In this document: in pieces, positions 49,525 through 57,565 of the stretch | Numbering within the stretch: position 1 is the first letter of the stretch | How the letters are laid out: the number at the start of each line of letters is the position of its first letter | Assembly (NCBI RefSeq): GCF_013030945.1 | Contig: NZ_JABBXF010000032.1 | Span: 62,001-126,000, forward strand | Length of the DNA: 64,000 bases | Direction: 5' to 3' | Source of the DNA: Streptomyces morookaense | GTDB lineage: Bacteria > Actinomycetota > Actinomycetes > Streptomycetales > Streptomycetaceae | The notes under the pieces: model-generated | The model's database searches: none | Told to the model about the DNA's origin: nothing | What the model saw: only the letters and a program-made list of their open reading frames with translations | Program-made: the position numbers and the translations under genes

Positions 49525-50382
49525 ATGACTGCCACCGTCGCCCTCGCCGTCCTCATCGCGGCGATAGCCCACGCCAGTTGGAACGCCATAGCCCACAACA
49601 TCCGTGATCAGCTCCTCGCGTTCACCCTCGTGGGTGGTGGAGGTGCCCTCTGCGGGCTGGCGTTGCTCCCGTTCGCCGCGGCGCCGGCCGCACCCGCCTG
49701 GCCGTGTCTCATTGCCTCCGCCGTCGTGCACGTCGTCTACCAGGCCCTGCTCATGCGGTCGTTCAGCCTCGGCGACTTCGGGCAGATGTACCCGATCGCC
49801 CGTGGCACCGCACCGCTCGTCGTCACCGTCCTCGCCGCCGTCTTCGCGGGCGAACTGCCCGGACAGTGGCAGCTCGCGGGCGTCGTCGTGGCCTCCGCCG
49901 GGCTGGTCGGGCTCGCCCTGTGGGGCATCCGCGGGCGCGGGGCCGGCGGGCGGCCGCAGTGGCCCGCGGTCGGGGCCGCCCTCGCGACGGGGCTGGCCAT
50001 CGCCGCGTACACCGTCATCGACGGCCTCGGCGTGCGCGCCGCGCACTCCCCCCTCGGCTTCATCGCCTGGCTGATGGTCCTGGAGGGCCTGGTGATCCCG
50101 GCCTGGGCGATGGTCTCCCGGCGCGGCCGGTTCCTCGCGGAGATCCGCCCGTTCGCCGTGCGCGGCCTGCTCGGCGGACTGCTGTCGGTGTTCGCCTACG
50201 GGCTGGTGCTGTGGGCGCAGACCCAGGCGGAACTGGCGCCGATCGCGGCGCTGCGCGAGTCGTCCATCATCGTGGGCGCGGCCATCGGCGCGCTGTTCAT
50301 GAAGGAGCGGTTCGGCGGCCCCCGCGTGGCGGCCGCAGGCCTGATGGTGGTCGGCATCGGCCTGATGCTGCATGCCGGCTGA
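49525..50382 (+). CDS. DMT/EamA-family permease
   Basis: A 285-residue membrane protein with ten predicted helices in two EamA-type halves (ALAVLIAAIAHASWNAIAHN at the start; GLLSVFAYGLVLWAQTQAEL and the typical ESSIIVGAAIGALFMKERFG in the second half). Family members export amino acids or other metabolites. The substrate is unknown. ATG 49525 (MTATVAL); in-frame sequence upstream belongs to the dispersed repeat. No clear ribosome site is present. Confidence 0.85.
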   Translation: MTATVALAVLIAAIAHASWNAIAHNIRDQLLAFTLVGGGGALCGLALLPFAAAPAAPAWPCLIASAVVHVVYQALLMRSFSLGDFGQMYPIARGTAPLVVTVLAAVFAGELPGQWQLAGVVVASAGLVGLALWGIRGRGAGGRPQWPAVGAALATGLAIAAYTVIDGLGVRAAHSPLGFIAWLMVLEGLVIPAWAMVSRRGRFLAEIRPFAVRGLLGGLLSVFAYGLVLWAQTQAELAPIAALRESSIIVGAAIGALFMKERFGGPRVAAAGLMVVGIGLMLHAG

Positions 50383-50463
50383 CGGCGCGCCTCCGGGCGC
50401 CGGAACGGACAATTCGGGTATCCCTGGCGGCTCGTAGCCAGAGACACGGAAGAGGAACCGTCC

Positions 50464-50904
50464 ATGCCGCGCACCCGTCGCGCTCTCGTCATCTCCCTCG
50501 GCGCCGCCCTGCTGGGCGCCGTCCCGGCCCCCGCCGCCCACGCCATCGGCACCCCGGTCTACCGGCTCTCCGTCGACCGCCTCGGCTCCGTCGCACCCGA
50601 TGGCACCGTCACCCTGTCCGGGGCGTACCAGTGCAGCGGCGGCAACGCGGGCGAGCCGGTGTTCGTGGCCACCAACATCCGGCAGACCAGCCAGAACGTG
50701 CGCTCCATCGGCGGCACCACGGCCGTGTGCGACGGCCAGGTGCACCACTGGCGCAACACCGGCCGCCCCGAGGACCCGGCCATCCAGCCGGGCGGGGCCA
50801 AGGTGGAGGCCACGCTGATGCGGATGCGGCGCGGAGCGATGGGATTGCCGTTGCCGACGTTTCTCGCGGGGCGCACGCAGGACGTGATGCTGCTGCGGCG
50901 GTAG
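50464..50904 (+). CDS. DUF6299-like secreted protein
   Basis: A 146-residue exported protein. Signal peptide: basic start MPRTRRA, hydrophobic core LVISLGAALLGAVPA, probable cleavage after AHA. The mature part has strand-rich sequence with two cysteines (YQCSGG and TAVCDG) likely bridged, and GTVTLSGAYQC at the start of the domain. This fits the small DUF6299 family of Streptomyces secreted proteins; function is unknown. GAGGAA lies about ten bases before ATG 50464. Confidence 0.75.
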   Translation: MPRTRRALVISLGAALLGAVPAPAAHAIGTPVYRLSVDRLGSVAPDGTVTLSGAYQCSGGNAGEPVFVATNIRQTSQNVRSIGGTTAVCDGQVHHWRNTGRPEDPAIQPGGAKVEATLMRMRRGAMGLPLPTFLAGRTQDVMLLRR

Positions 50905-50922
50905 TTCTCCGGGTGTGGTCCC

Positions 50923-50966
50923 GCTCCGGCTGCCCGCGCAGTTCCCCGCGCCCCTTCGGGGCACGG
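50923..50966. repeat. Dispersed palindromic repeat, copy 8 (short)
   Basis: A CGCGCAGTTCCCCGCGCC core, then a GCCCC/GGGGC hairpin with TTC loop, in the 73-bp gap between the DUF6299 and rsmI genes. Confidence 0.75.
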
Positions 50967-50977
50967 ACAATGGTCGG

Positions 50978-51838
50978 GTGACCGGAACTCTCGTACTCGC
51001 AGGAACCCCCATCGGCGACGTCGCCGACGCCCCTCCGCGCCTGGCCGCCGAGCTCGGCGCGGCCGAGGTGATCGCCGCCGAGGACACCCGGCGGCTGCGC
51101 CGCCTGACGCAGGCGCTGGGGGTGCACACCACCGGCCGCGTCGTGTCCTACTTCGAGGGCAACGAGGCGGCCCGCACCCCCGAGCTGGTCGAGGCGCTGG
51201 CCGGCGGGGCGCGCGTGCTGCTGGTCACGGATGCGGGGATGCCGTCCGTGTCGGACCCCGGCTACCGGCTGGTGGCCGCCGCCGTCGAGCGCGGCATCAA
51301 GGTCACCGCCGTGCCGGGCCCGTCGGCCGTGCTGACCGCGCTCGCGGTGTCCGGCCTCCCGGTCGACCGGTTCTGCTTCGAGGGCTTCCTGCCCCGCAAG
51401 GCGGGCGAGCGCCTGGCCCGGCTGCGGGAGGTGGCCGGCGAGCGGCGCACCCTGGTCTATTTCGAGGCCCCGCACCGCCTGGACGACACCCTGGCCGCCA
51501 TGGCCGAGGCGCTCGGCGCGGACCGCCGGGCGGCCGTCTGCCGCGAGCTGACGAAGACGTACGAGGAGGTCAGGCGCGGTCCGCTCAAGGAGCTCGCCGC
51601 GTGGGCGGCCGAGGGTGTCCGCGGCGAGATCACGATCGTCGTCGAGGGCGCGCCCGAGACGGGGCCCGAGGAGCTGGACGAGGCCGAGCTGGTCCGCCGG
51701 GTGCGGATCAGGGAGGACGCGGGCGAGCGCCGCAAGGAGGCCATCGCTGCCGTGGCGGCCGAAACGGGCCTGCCCAAGCGGGCCGTGTTCGATGCGGTCG
51801 TAGCGGCAAAAAATGCCGCACAGCAGGGCTCACCGTAA
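50978..51838 (+). CDS. rsmI: 16S rRNA (cytidine1402-2'-O)-methyltransferase RsmI
   Basis: A 286-residue tetrapyrrole-methylase-fold enzyme that 2'-O-methylates C1402 in the 16S rRNA P-site using SAM. Motifs: LVLAGTPIGDVADAPPRLAA (GNLGDI-like start, here TPIGDV), EDTRRLRRL, LVTDAGMPSVSDPGYRLV, AVPGPSAVLTALAVSGLP, FEGFLPRKAGER and the ending typical of RsmI (ETGLPKRAVFDAVVAAK). The start is GTG 50978; the frame extends upstream only into the repeat. It faces PMT across three intervening genes, whereas in mycobacteria the two are adjacent. Confidence 0.93.
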   Translation: MTGTLVLAGTPIGDVADAPPRLAAELGAAEVIAAEDTRRLRRLTQALGVHTTGRVVSYFEGNEAARTPELVEALAGGARVLLVTDAGMPSVSDPGYRLVAAAVERGIKVTAVPGPSAVLTALAVSGLPVDRFCFEGFLPRKAGERLARLREVAGERRTLVYFEAPHRLDDTLAAMAEALGADRRAAVCRELTKTYEEVRRGPLKELAAWAAEGVRGEITIVVEGAPETGPEELDEAELVRRVRIREDAGERRKEAIAAVAAETGLPKRAVFDAVVAAKNAAQQGSP

Positions 51839-52017
51839 GGTAAAGGGCTAACCTGAAAAGCAAAGCTTGGTCCTGGCTGTGAGCGCCTTCGGGCATGGAG
51901 CCGCCAAGTTTGCCCCAATTCGGGGGTCAGGCTGCTGCGCTGCCGACGGGAAGGGCGTTCCCTTGATGTGGGACGTCCGATCCCGGAGAGCTTGTCCTAC
52001 GGACAAGAGGAGCTGCC
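51839..52017 (+). promoter_or_regulatory. Long leader with hairpin at the ribosome site of the zinc-ribbon gene
   Basis: A 179-base gap with no coding signal. CTTGTCC (51991-51997), TAC, GGACAAG (52001-52007) is a perfect 7-bp hairpin abutting the GAGGAG ribosome site (52007-52012). Further upstream, AAGC-AAA-GCTT and a GC-rich structured segment are visible. TAACCT near 51850 may be the -10. Confidence 0.45.
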
Positions 52018-52482
52018 ATGAGCGAGACCGCAGAGACCTCGAGCGGAGTCCACCCCGTGACCCGTCCGCACACTGCCGCAGGGCAGGAAGCGACGGCCTT
52101 CGAGGCGGCGCACGAGTCCTACAGCTTTGCCTGCATGCGGTGCGGGCACTGCTGGGAACAGTCGTACGAAATACAGCACCACGTCGACGCCAAGGGCCAG
52201 CCGTTCGTCACGTACTACGCGGACGGGAAGCGCGTTCCTTCCCCGCTGACCCGCCCGACCTGCGTCAACTGCGGCAACCATGTGGTGCGCATCATGCGCT
52301 CCGGCCAGGTGTCCGTGATCGCCGACGCCCTGCACCTGCCCACCCGCACGACCGTGCCCGCCCCCGCGACGGCGGGGCCGCTGATGAACGGCGGCTCGCA
52401 CGAGGAGCGCCCGCATCACCACGCCGAGCACCACTGGCACCTCTCGGACCTGCTGAAGCCCTTCCACCTGCACCGGAAGTGA
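52018..52482 (+). CDS. Zinc-ribbon protein with His-rich tail
   Basis: A 154-residue soluble protein with two CxxC pairs: CMRCGHCW at about residue 39 and CVNCGNH at about residue 86, together a probable zinc ribbon. The C-terminal tail is very rich in His (RPHHHAEHHWHLSDLLKPFH), which may bind metal. I do not recognise a named family. It has a strong ribosome site preceded by a hairpin. tatD follows 27 bases downstream, so it may be co-transcribed with it. Confidence 0.78.
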   Translation: MSETAETSSGVHPVTRPHTAAGQEATAFEAAHESYSFACMRCGHCWEQSYEIQHHVDAKGQPFVTYYADGKRVPSPLTRPTCVNCGNHVVRIMRSGQVSVIADALHLPTRTTVPAPATAGPLMNGGSHEERPHHHAEHHWHLSDLLKPFHLHRK

Positions 52483-52509
52483 GCTCGGCCGCTCCTTAGA
52501 ATCGCGTGC

Positions 52510-53424
52510 ATGGCATCGAACAGTGGCCCGGCCGGCGGCGAGCGGAAGAAGAACGACGACAAGGACGTCCCCCCGCCCCTCCCGGCGCCGCTGACGGTGC
52601 CCGTGGCCGACTCCCACACCCACCTCGACATGCAGAAACACGCGACGGTCGAGGAGGCCTTGGCAGCGGCCGCGTCCGTCGGCGTCACCACCGTCGTCCA
52701 GGTCGGCTGCGACCTGGCCGGATCCCGGTGGGCGGCCGACACTGCGGCGGCGCACGAGGCGGTCTGGGCGACCGTGGCCCTGCACCCCAACGAGGCACCC
52801 CGCATCGAGCTCGGCGATCCCGACGGCTGGTCCCGGCAGGGGACCCGCGAGCCCGGGGGCCGGGCGGCGCTCGATGCCGCCCTCGCCGAGATCGACCGCC
52901 TGGCCGGCCTGCCGCAGGTCAAGGGGGTCGGCGAGACCGGCCTCGACTTCTTCCGCACCGGCCCCGAGGGCATGGCGGCCCAGGAGTACTCCTTCCGCCG
53001 CCACATCGGCATCGCCAAGCAGCACGGCAAGGCCCTGGTCATCCACGACCGCGAGGCGCACGACGACGTGCTGCGCGTCCTGGCGGAGGAGGGCGCGCCG
53101 GAGACCGTGGTGTTCCACTGCTTCTCCGGCGACGCCGCCATGGCCAAGGTGTGCGCCGAGGCCGGCTACTACCTGTCCTTCGCGGGGAACGTCACCTTCC
53201 GCAACGCCCAGCCGCTGCGCGACGCCCTCGCCGTCGCCCCGCTGGACCGGGTGCTCGTGGAGACGGACGCACCTTTCCTGACCCCGATGCCGTATCGCGG
53301 ACGGCCGAATGCGTCCTACCTCATTCCGGTCACCTTGCGTGCGATGGCGGAAGTGAAGGGGATCGACGAGGACGCCCTGGCCACGGCTGTCGCGGCCAAT
53401 ACCGCACGCGCCTTCGGGTACTGA
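52510..53424 (+). CDS. tatD: TatD-family metal-dependent hydrolase
   Basis: A 304-residue TIM-barrel metallohydrolase (TatD DNase family, acting on 3' ends of DNA or on quality control). Metal ligands in order: ADSHTHLDM (HxH), GETGLDFFR (Glu), VIHDREAHDD (His), VFHCFSGDA (His) and LVETDAPFLTP (Asp). The N-terminal 25 residues (GERKKNDDKDVPPPLPAPL) are a low-complexity extension. It precedes rpfB, as in mycobacteria (Rv1008-Rv1009). Confidence 0.93.
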   Translation: MASNSGPAGGERKKNDDKDVPPPLPAPLTVPVADSHTHLDMQKHATVEEALAAAASVGVTTVVQVGCDLAGSRWAADTAAAHEAVWATVALHPNEAPRIELGDPDGWSRQGTREPGGRAALDAALAEIDRLAGLPQVKGVGETGLDFFRTGPEGMAAQEYSFRRHIGIAKQHGKALVIHDREAHDDVLRVLAEEGAPETVVFHCFSGDAAMAKVCAEAGYYLSFAGNVTFRNAQPLRDALAVAPLDRVLVETDAPFLTPMPYRGRPNASYLIPVTLRAMAEVKGIDEDALATAVAANTARAFGY

Positions 53425-53459
53425 CCCTCAAATCCGCGACACCGTGTGACGGTACGACT

Positions 53460-53488
53460 TTGGTCCGTGACCGCGCCTCCGCTACAGT
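53460..53488 (+). promoter_or_regulatory. Probable rpfB-ksgA promoter
   Basis: -35 TTGGTC (53460-53465), 17-nt spacer, -10 TACAGT (53483-53488). Transcription would start near 53495, leaving a leader of about 34 bases before the GTG at 53529. Confidence 0.62.
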
Positions 53489-53528
53489 CCCGGGCCCAGG
53501 CCGTGTGCAGCCGGACCAGTGGAGTGTC

Positions 53529-54986
53529 GTGAGTCATAGCCAGGGCAGCCCCCGCGCCACCACGGAAGCGCCGCGCTACGACCCGTACGTGCCCCACGAG
53601 CCGTACGGGGAGTATCCGCGCTACGAGCAGTACGAGCAGTACGAGCAGTACGAGCGGTACGAACCGTACGAGTCCTACGGGCAGTCGTTCGGGACCCACG
53701 AGACGCCCTCGGCGGCCTCGCTGCCGGTGGCGTCGCCGTCGTACGAGCCGCATCAGCCGCCCCCGCCCGACGACCCCGCCGGGCAGCTCCTGCTGCCCCG
53801 CCAGGCCACGGCGCCCGCCCTCGTGGACGATCCGGAGGCGGACGACGGGCGGGGCCGCCGGGCCGCGCGCCGCAGGCGACCGGCCGGCGACCGCACCGAG
53901 CCGCTGCGCCGCCTGCTCCCGCAGGCCCTCGTGGTGGCCTTCCTGGCCGGCGGCACCTCGGCGTTCATCGCCAGCGACAAGGCCGTCCAGCTCAGCGTCG
54001 ACGGCAGACCCCGCACGCTGCACACCTTCGCGGACGACGTGAACGAGCTGCTGGCGGACCAGGGCATGCACGTCGGCGAGCACGACATCGTCGCCCCCGG
54101 CCCGCACCACGACCTCGCCTCCGGCGACCGCGTGATCGTCCGCTACGGGCGCCCCGTCACCCTCACCATCGACGGTGAGCGCCGCCAGGTGTGGACCACG
54201 GCCCGGACCGTGGACGGAGCCCTGCAGCAGCTCGGCGTGCGCGCCGAGGGCGCGTACCTCTCCGCCTCCCGCTCCACCGCCATCGGCCGCAAGGGCCTGG
54301 ACCTGGACGTACGCACCGAGCGGTCCGTGACGTTCATGGCCGACGGGCGCGAGCGGACGATCCGGACCAACGCGGCCACCGTCCGCGAGGCCCTCGACCA
54401 GGCCGGGATCGCCCTGCACGGCCAGGACACCACCTCCGTCGACCCCGGCAGCTTCCCGCGCGACGGGCAGACGATCTCCGTCATGCGCATCACCGGCAGC
54501 CAGGAGGTCCGCGAGGAGCCGATCCCCTTCGAGACCGAGCGGCACGAGGACCCCTCGCTCTACAAGGGCACCGAGACCGTCGTGCAGCGCGGCGAGCCGG
54601 GCGCCGAGCGCGTGATGTACGCGCTGCGCACGGTCAACGGCGTGAAGCAGAAGCCCCGGAAGATCTCCTCCGAGACCGTCCGGCAGCCCCGCACCGAGAT
54701 CATCAAGGTCGGCACCAAACCGCGGCCCACCACCGTGCAGGGCGCGGAGGGCCTGAACTGGTCCGGCCTCGCCCAGTGCGAGGCGGGCGGGCGGCCCTCC
54801 GCGGTGGACCCGTCGGGCACATACGGCGGGCTGTACCAGTTCGACGTGCGCACCTGGCAGTCCCTCGGCGGCTCCGGCAGACCGCAGGACGCCTCGGCCG
54901 AGGAGCAGACCATGCGGGCCAAGAAGCTGTACGTCAGCCGGGGGGCGAGCCCGTGGCCGGTGTGCGGCCGTAAACTTCACGGGTGA
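53529..54986 (+). CDS. rpfB: Resuscitation-promoting factor, RpfB type
   Basis: A 485-residue cell-wall muralytic enzyme linked to spore germination and regrowth. The N-terminus is cytosolic, with a tyrosine-rich tandem repeat (YEQYEQYEQYERYEPYESYG), then a basic stretch, one membrane helix (LVVAFLAGGTSAFIASDKAV), three DUF348 repeats (for example VQLSVDGRPRTLHTFADDVN), a G5 domain (EEPIPFETERHEDPSLYKGT) and a C-terminal Rpf/transglycosylase domain with the catalytic Glu in LAQCEAGGRPSAVDPSGTYG. GTG 53529 has GGAG upstream. It overlaps ksgA by four bases (GTGA). Confidence 0.94.
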   Translation: MSHSQGSPRATTEAPRYDPYVPHEPYGEYPRYEQYEQYEQYERYEPYESYGQSFGTHETPSAASLPVASPSYEPHQPPPPDDPAGQLLLPRQATAPALVDDPEADDGRGRRAARRRRPAGDRTEPLRRLLPQALVVAFLAGGTSAFIASDKAVQLSVDGRPRTLHTFADDVNELLADQGMHVGEHDIVAPGPHHDLASGDRVIVRYGRPVTLTIDGERRQVWTTARTVDGALQQLGVRAEGAYLSASRSTAIGRKGLDLDVRTERSVTFMADGRERTIRTNAATVREALDQAGIALHGQDTTSVDPGSFPRDGQTISVMRITGSQEVREEPIPFETERHEDPSLYKGTETVVQRGEPGAERVMYALRTVNGVKQKPRKISSETVRQPRTEIIKVGTKPRPTTVQGAEGLNWSGLAQCEAGGRPSAVDPSGTYGGLYQFDVRTWQSLGGSGRPQDASAEEQTMRAKKLYVSRGASPWPVCGRKLHG

Positions 54987-55858
54987 GCTCCAGCCCCAGC
55001 ACTGACGAATCCGGCGCCCTCCTCGGCCCGGCCGACATCCGCGAACTGGCCGCCGCCCTCGGGGTCCGCCCGACGAAGCAGCGCGGCCAGAACTTCGTGA
55101 TCGACGCCAACACGGTCCGGCGCATCGTGCGGACCGCCGAGGTGCGGCCCGACGACGTGGTCGTCGAGGTCGGCCCCGGCCTCGGGTCGCTGACCCTGGC
55201 CCTGCTGGAGGCCGCCGACCGGGTCACCGCGGTCGAGATCGACGACGTGCTGGCCGCCGCCCTCCCGTCGACCATCGCGGCCCGGCTGCCCGCGCGCGCC
55301 GACCGCTTCGCGCTCGTCCACAGCGATGCGATGCACGTCGAGGAGCTGCCGGGCCCGCCGCCCACCGCGCTCGTCGCCAACCTGCCCTACAACGTCGCCG
55401 TCCCGGTGCTGCTGCACATGCTGGACCGCTTCCCCAGCATCGAGCGCACCCTGGTGATGGTCCAGGCCGAGGTCGCCGACCGGCTCGCGGCCGTGCCCGG
55501 CAACAAGGTGTACGGCGTCCCCTCGGTGAAGGCCAACTGGTACGCCGACGTCAAGCGGGCCGGCGCCATCGGCCGCAACGTCTTCTGGCCCGCCCCGAAC
55601 GTCGACTCCGGCCTCGTCTCGCTGGTCCGCCGCGCGAAGCCGGTCGAGACGACGGCGACCAAGGAGGAGGTCTTCGCCGTCGTCGACGCCGCCTTCGCCC
55701 AGCGCCGCAAGACGCTGCGAGCCGCACTGGCCGGCTGGGCCGGCTCGGCCGCCGCGGCCGAGGCCGCGCTGGTCGCGGCCGGCATCTCGCCGCAGGCGCG
55801 CGGCGAGTCGCTGACGGTGCACGAGTTCGCGGCCATCGCGGAGAACCGGCCCGGCTGA
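54983..55858 (+). CDS. ksgA: 16S rRNA (adenine1518/1519-N6)-dimethyltransferase KsgA
   Basis: A 291-residue SAM-dependent methyltransferase that dimethylates two adenines in helix 45 of 16S rRNA late in small-subunit assembly. Motifs: PTKQRGQNFVID at the N-terminus, SAM motif I VVEVGPGLGSLTLALLEA, acidic AVEIDD, catalytic motif IV LVANLPYNVAVPVL, and the RNA-contacting NVFWPAPNVDSGLVSLVR. GTG start overlapping the rpfB stop indicates coupling. The order rpfB-ksgA-ispE is conserved in actinobacteria. Confidence 0.95.
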   Translation: MSSSPSTDESGALLGPADIRELAAALGVRPTKQRGQNFVIDANTVRRIVRTAEVRPDDVVVEVGPGLGSLTLALLEAADRVTAVEIDDVLAAALPSTIAARLPARADRFALVHSDAMHVEELPGPPPTALVANLPYNVAVPVLLHMLDRFPSIERTLVMVQAEVADRLAAVPGNKVYGVPSVKANWYADVKRAGAIGRNVFWPAPNVDSGLVSLVRRAKPVETTATKEEVFAVVDAAFAQRRKTLRAALAGWAGSAAAAEAALVAAGISPQARGESLTVHEFAAIAENRPG

Positions 55859-55919
55859 CGCCGGGTCGCTGAACGCTCTGCCGGAAGTCCGCCAGTCATC
55901 TGCGGGTACGGCGTGGCTG

Positions 55920-55982
55920 GTCGCGCAGTTCCTCCCCCGGCTACCGCTGGGGGTGCCCCCAGCGCCCCTTCGGGGCGCAGAC
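55920..55982. repeat. Dispersed palindromic repeat, copy 9, with nested 29-nt element
   Basis: GTCGCGCAGTTCC and CAGCGCCCCTTCGGGGCGC flank the 29-nt unit at 55932-55960 (CTCCCCCGGCTACC, then GCTGGGGGTGCCCCC). It lies between ksgA and ispE, so it may attenuate the operon. Confidence 0.82.
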
Positions 55983-56034
55983 GAACCGCATCGCCGCCTG
56001 CCGGCCGCCCCCTACGACCACAGGAGCCCTCCCC

Positions 56035-56940
56035 ATGACCGCCGAGTCCGTCACCGTCCGCGTCCCCGCCAAGGTCAACGTCCAGCTCGCCGTGGGCGGT
56101 CCGCGCCCCGACGGGTTCCACGACCTGGCCAACGTCTTCCTCGCCGTCGGCCTGTACGACGAGGTCACGGTGACCCCGGCCGAGTCGCTGCGCATCACGT
56201 GCTCCGGCCCGGACGCGGACCAGGTGCCGCTGGACGCCTCCAACCTCGCGGCGCGCGCGGCCCTCGCGCTGGCCGCGCGGTACGGGCGCGCCGCGGACGT
56301 GCACATCCACATCGCCAAGGACATCCCCGTGGCGGGCGGCATGGCCGGCGGCAGCGCGGACGGCGCGGGCGCCCTGCTGGCCTGCGACGCGCTGTGGGGC
56401 ACGGGCGCCTCGCGCGAGGAACTCCTGGAGATCTGCGCCGAGTTGGGCAGCGACGTGCCGTTCAGTCTGGTGGGCGGCGCCGCACTGGGCCGCGGCCGCG
56501 GCGAGCTGCTGACCCCGCTGGAGACCGGCGGCACCTTCGACTGGGTCTTCGCCGTGGCGGACGGCGGCCTGTCCACTCCCGCCGTCTACCGCGAGTGCGA
56601 CCGCCTGCGGGGCGAGGCGGAGATCCCGGCCCCCGAGGCGTCCGAGGCCCTGCTGGATGCGCTGCGCGCGGGCGATCCTGCCGCTCTGGCGGCTGCCGTC
56701 TCCAACGACCTCCAGCCGGCGGCCATTTCGCTGCGCCCGTCCCTGGAGGCCACCCTCGCGGCGGGCACCGAGGCCGGTGCCCTGGCGGCGATGGTGTCGG
56801 GGTCGGGGCCGACGACGGCGTTCCTGGCGGGGAGCGCGGGGGAGGCGGAGAAGGTGGCCGATGCGCTGCGCGCCTCCGGCACGTGCCGCGCGGTGCGGGT
56901 CGCCGCGGGGGCGGTGGCGGGGGCGACGGTCGTGGGCTGA
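56035..56940 (+). CDS. ispE: 4-diphosphocytidyl-2-C-methyl-D-erythritol kinase
   Basis: A 301-residue GHMP kinase of the MEP isoprenoid pathway; it phosphorylates the 2-hydroxyl of CDP-methylerythritol. Motifs: VRVPAKVNVQLAVGGPRPDG at the N-terminus, the ATP-binding glycine-rich loop IPVAGGMAGGSADGAG, and the C-terminal MVSGSGPTTAFLAGS. ATG 56035. It follows ksgA after a 176-bp gap that holds a repeat, so it is likely transcribed in part from the rpfB-ksgA promoter. Confidence 0.95.
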   Translation: MTAESVTVRVPAKVNVQLAVGGPRPDGFHDLANVFLAVGLYDEVTVTPAESLRITCSGPDADQVPLDASNLAARAALALAARYGRAADVHIHIAKDIPVAGGMAGGSADGAGALLACDALWGTGASREELLEICAELGSDVPFSLVGGAALGRGRGELLTPLETGGTFDWVFAVADGGLSTPAVYRECDRLRGEAEIPAPEASEALLDALRAGDPAALAAAVSNDLQPAAISLRPSLEATLAAGTEAGALAAMVSGSGPTTAFLAGSAGEAEKVADALRASGTCRAVRVAAGAVAGATVVG

Positions 56941-56954
56941 GCCTCGCGCGGCCC

Positions 56955-57130
56955 GGGCTTGAGAGATACTCAGAAGAGGCCGAATCGTCGGTCCACTACG
57001 TACCGGTAGCCAAGGGTGACAGCGTGCTGGGTTACTTGTGGGCGTCTGACGCTGATGATGCCGCTGGCTTCGAGCCGCGAAGTGCTTATGGCGATGCAGC
57101 CTTCGATGCAGGTGCAGTGCACCTGCCGCC
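56955..57130 (+). pseudogene. Fragment of a GYLWASD-type hypothetical gene
   Basis: In one frame from 56955 the DNA encodes ERYSEEAESSVHYVPVAKGD, SVLGYLWASDADDAAGFEPR and SAYGDAAFDAG, which resembles the N-terminus of a small actinobacterial protein. No usable start codon precedes it, and similarity fades near 57110, so it appears to be a remnant. The identification is from memory. Confidence 0.45.
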
Positions 57131-57144
57131 GTCGCCAATCCCGT

Positions 57145-57480
57145 ATGTCCCTCTCCGCCAACGAATGCACCGCACTTGAGCCCCTCGCCGCCGAGTGGCT
57201 CGCCCGCGGCGTGCCCGTACCGCAGCTCGTCCACGTGCTCACCGATCGGCTCCCCGACACCGTCCACGCCCCCGGCGCCCTCGCCCGTAAGCGGCTCACC
57301 GACAAGGTGCCGCCTGAGCCCGAGCCTGCGCCCGTACCGGCAACCACACCCCTCCGCATCATGGAATGCACCGGTTGCGGCGCCCCCGGCCGTCCCGAGG
57401 CGCTCGCCGGCGGGCTCTGCCGTGCATGCCGCGACGGCGAGGCAGCCCCGGAGACCAGGGGCGATCCCGCTCCGCCAGCC
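57145..57480 (+). pseudogene. 3' remnant of a helix-turn-helix protein gene
   Basis: From ATG 57145: MSLSANECTALEPLAAEWLA, RGVPVPQLVHVLTDRLPDTV, HAPGALARKRLTDKVPPEPE, then MECTGCGAPGRPEALAGGLC. This looks like the C-terminal part of a known Streptomyces HTH protein (acidic helices, then a Cys-pair zinc knuckle), with no DNA-binding domain. The frame runs on without stop into DNA antisense to the P450 gene, so the true end is lost. Confidence 0.5.
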
Positions 57481-57517
57481 CAAATCCTCACGCCACGCCG
57501 CCCAAAGCGAGGATTTG
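57481..57517. terminator. Stem-loop downstream of the P450 gene
   Basis: CAAATCCTC (57481-57489) and GAGGATTTG (57509-57517) are perfect complements with a 19-nt loop, 49 bases beyond the leftward P450 stop. Confidence 0.6.
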
Positions 57518-57565
57518 CGCTGCCGGAAGGGCCCACCGCAAGGACCCCCGTGGGTTTGGCACCAC

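Noticed and set aside
53425..53528. c-di-AMP (ydaO) riboswitch before rpfB
   Set aside because: Such riboswitches occur before rpf genes, but this leader is about 34 bases after the probable promoter, far too short, and lacks the conserved core.
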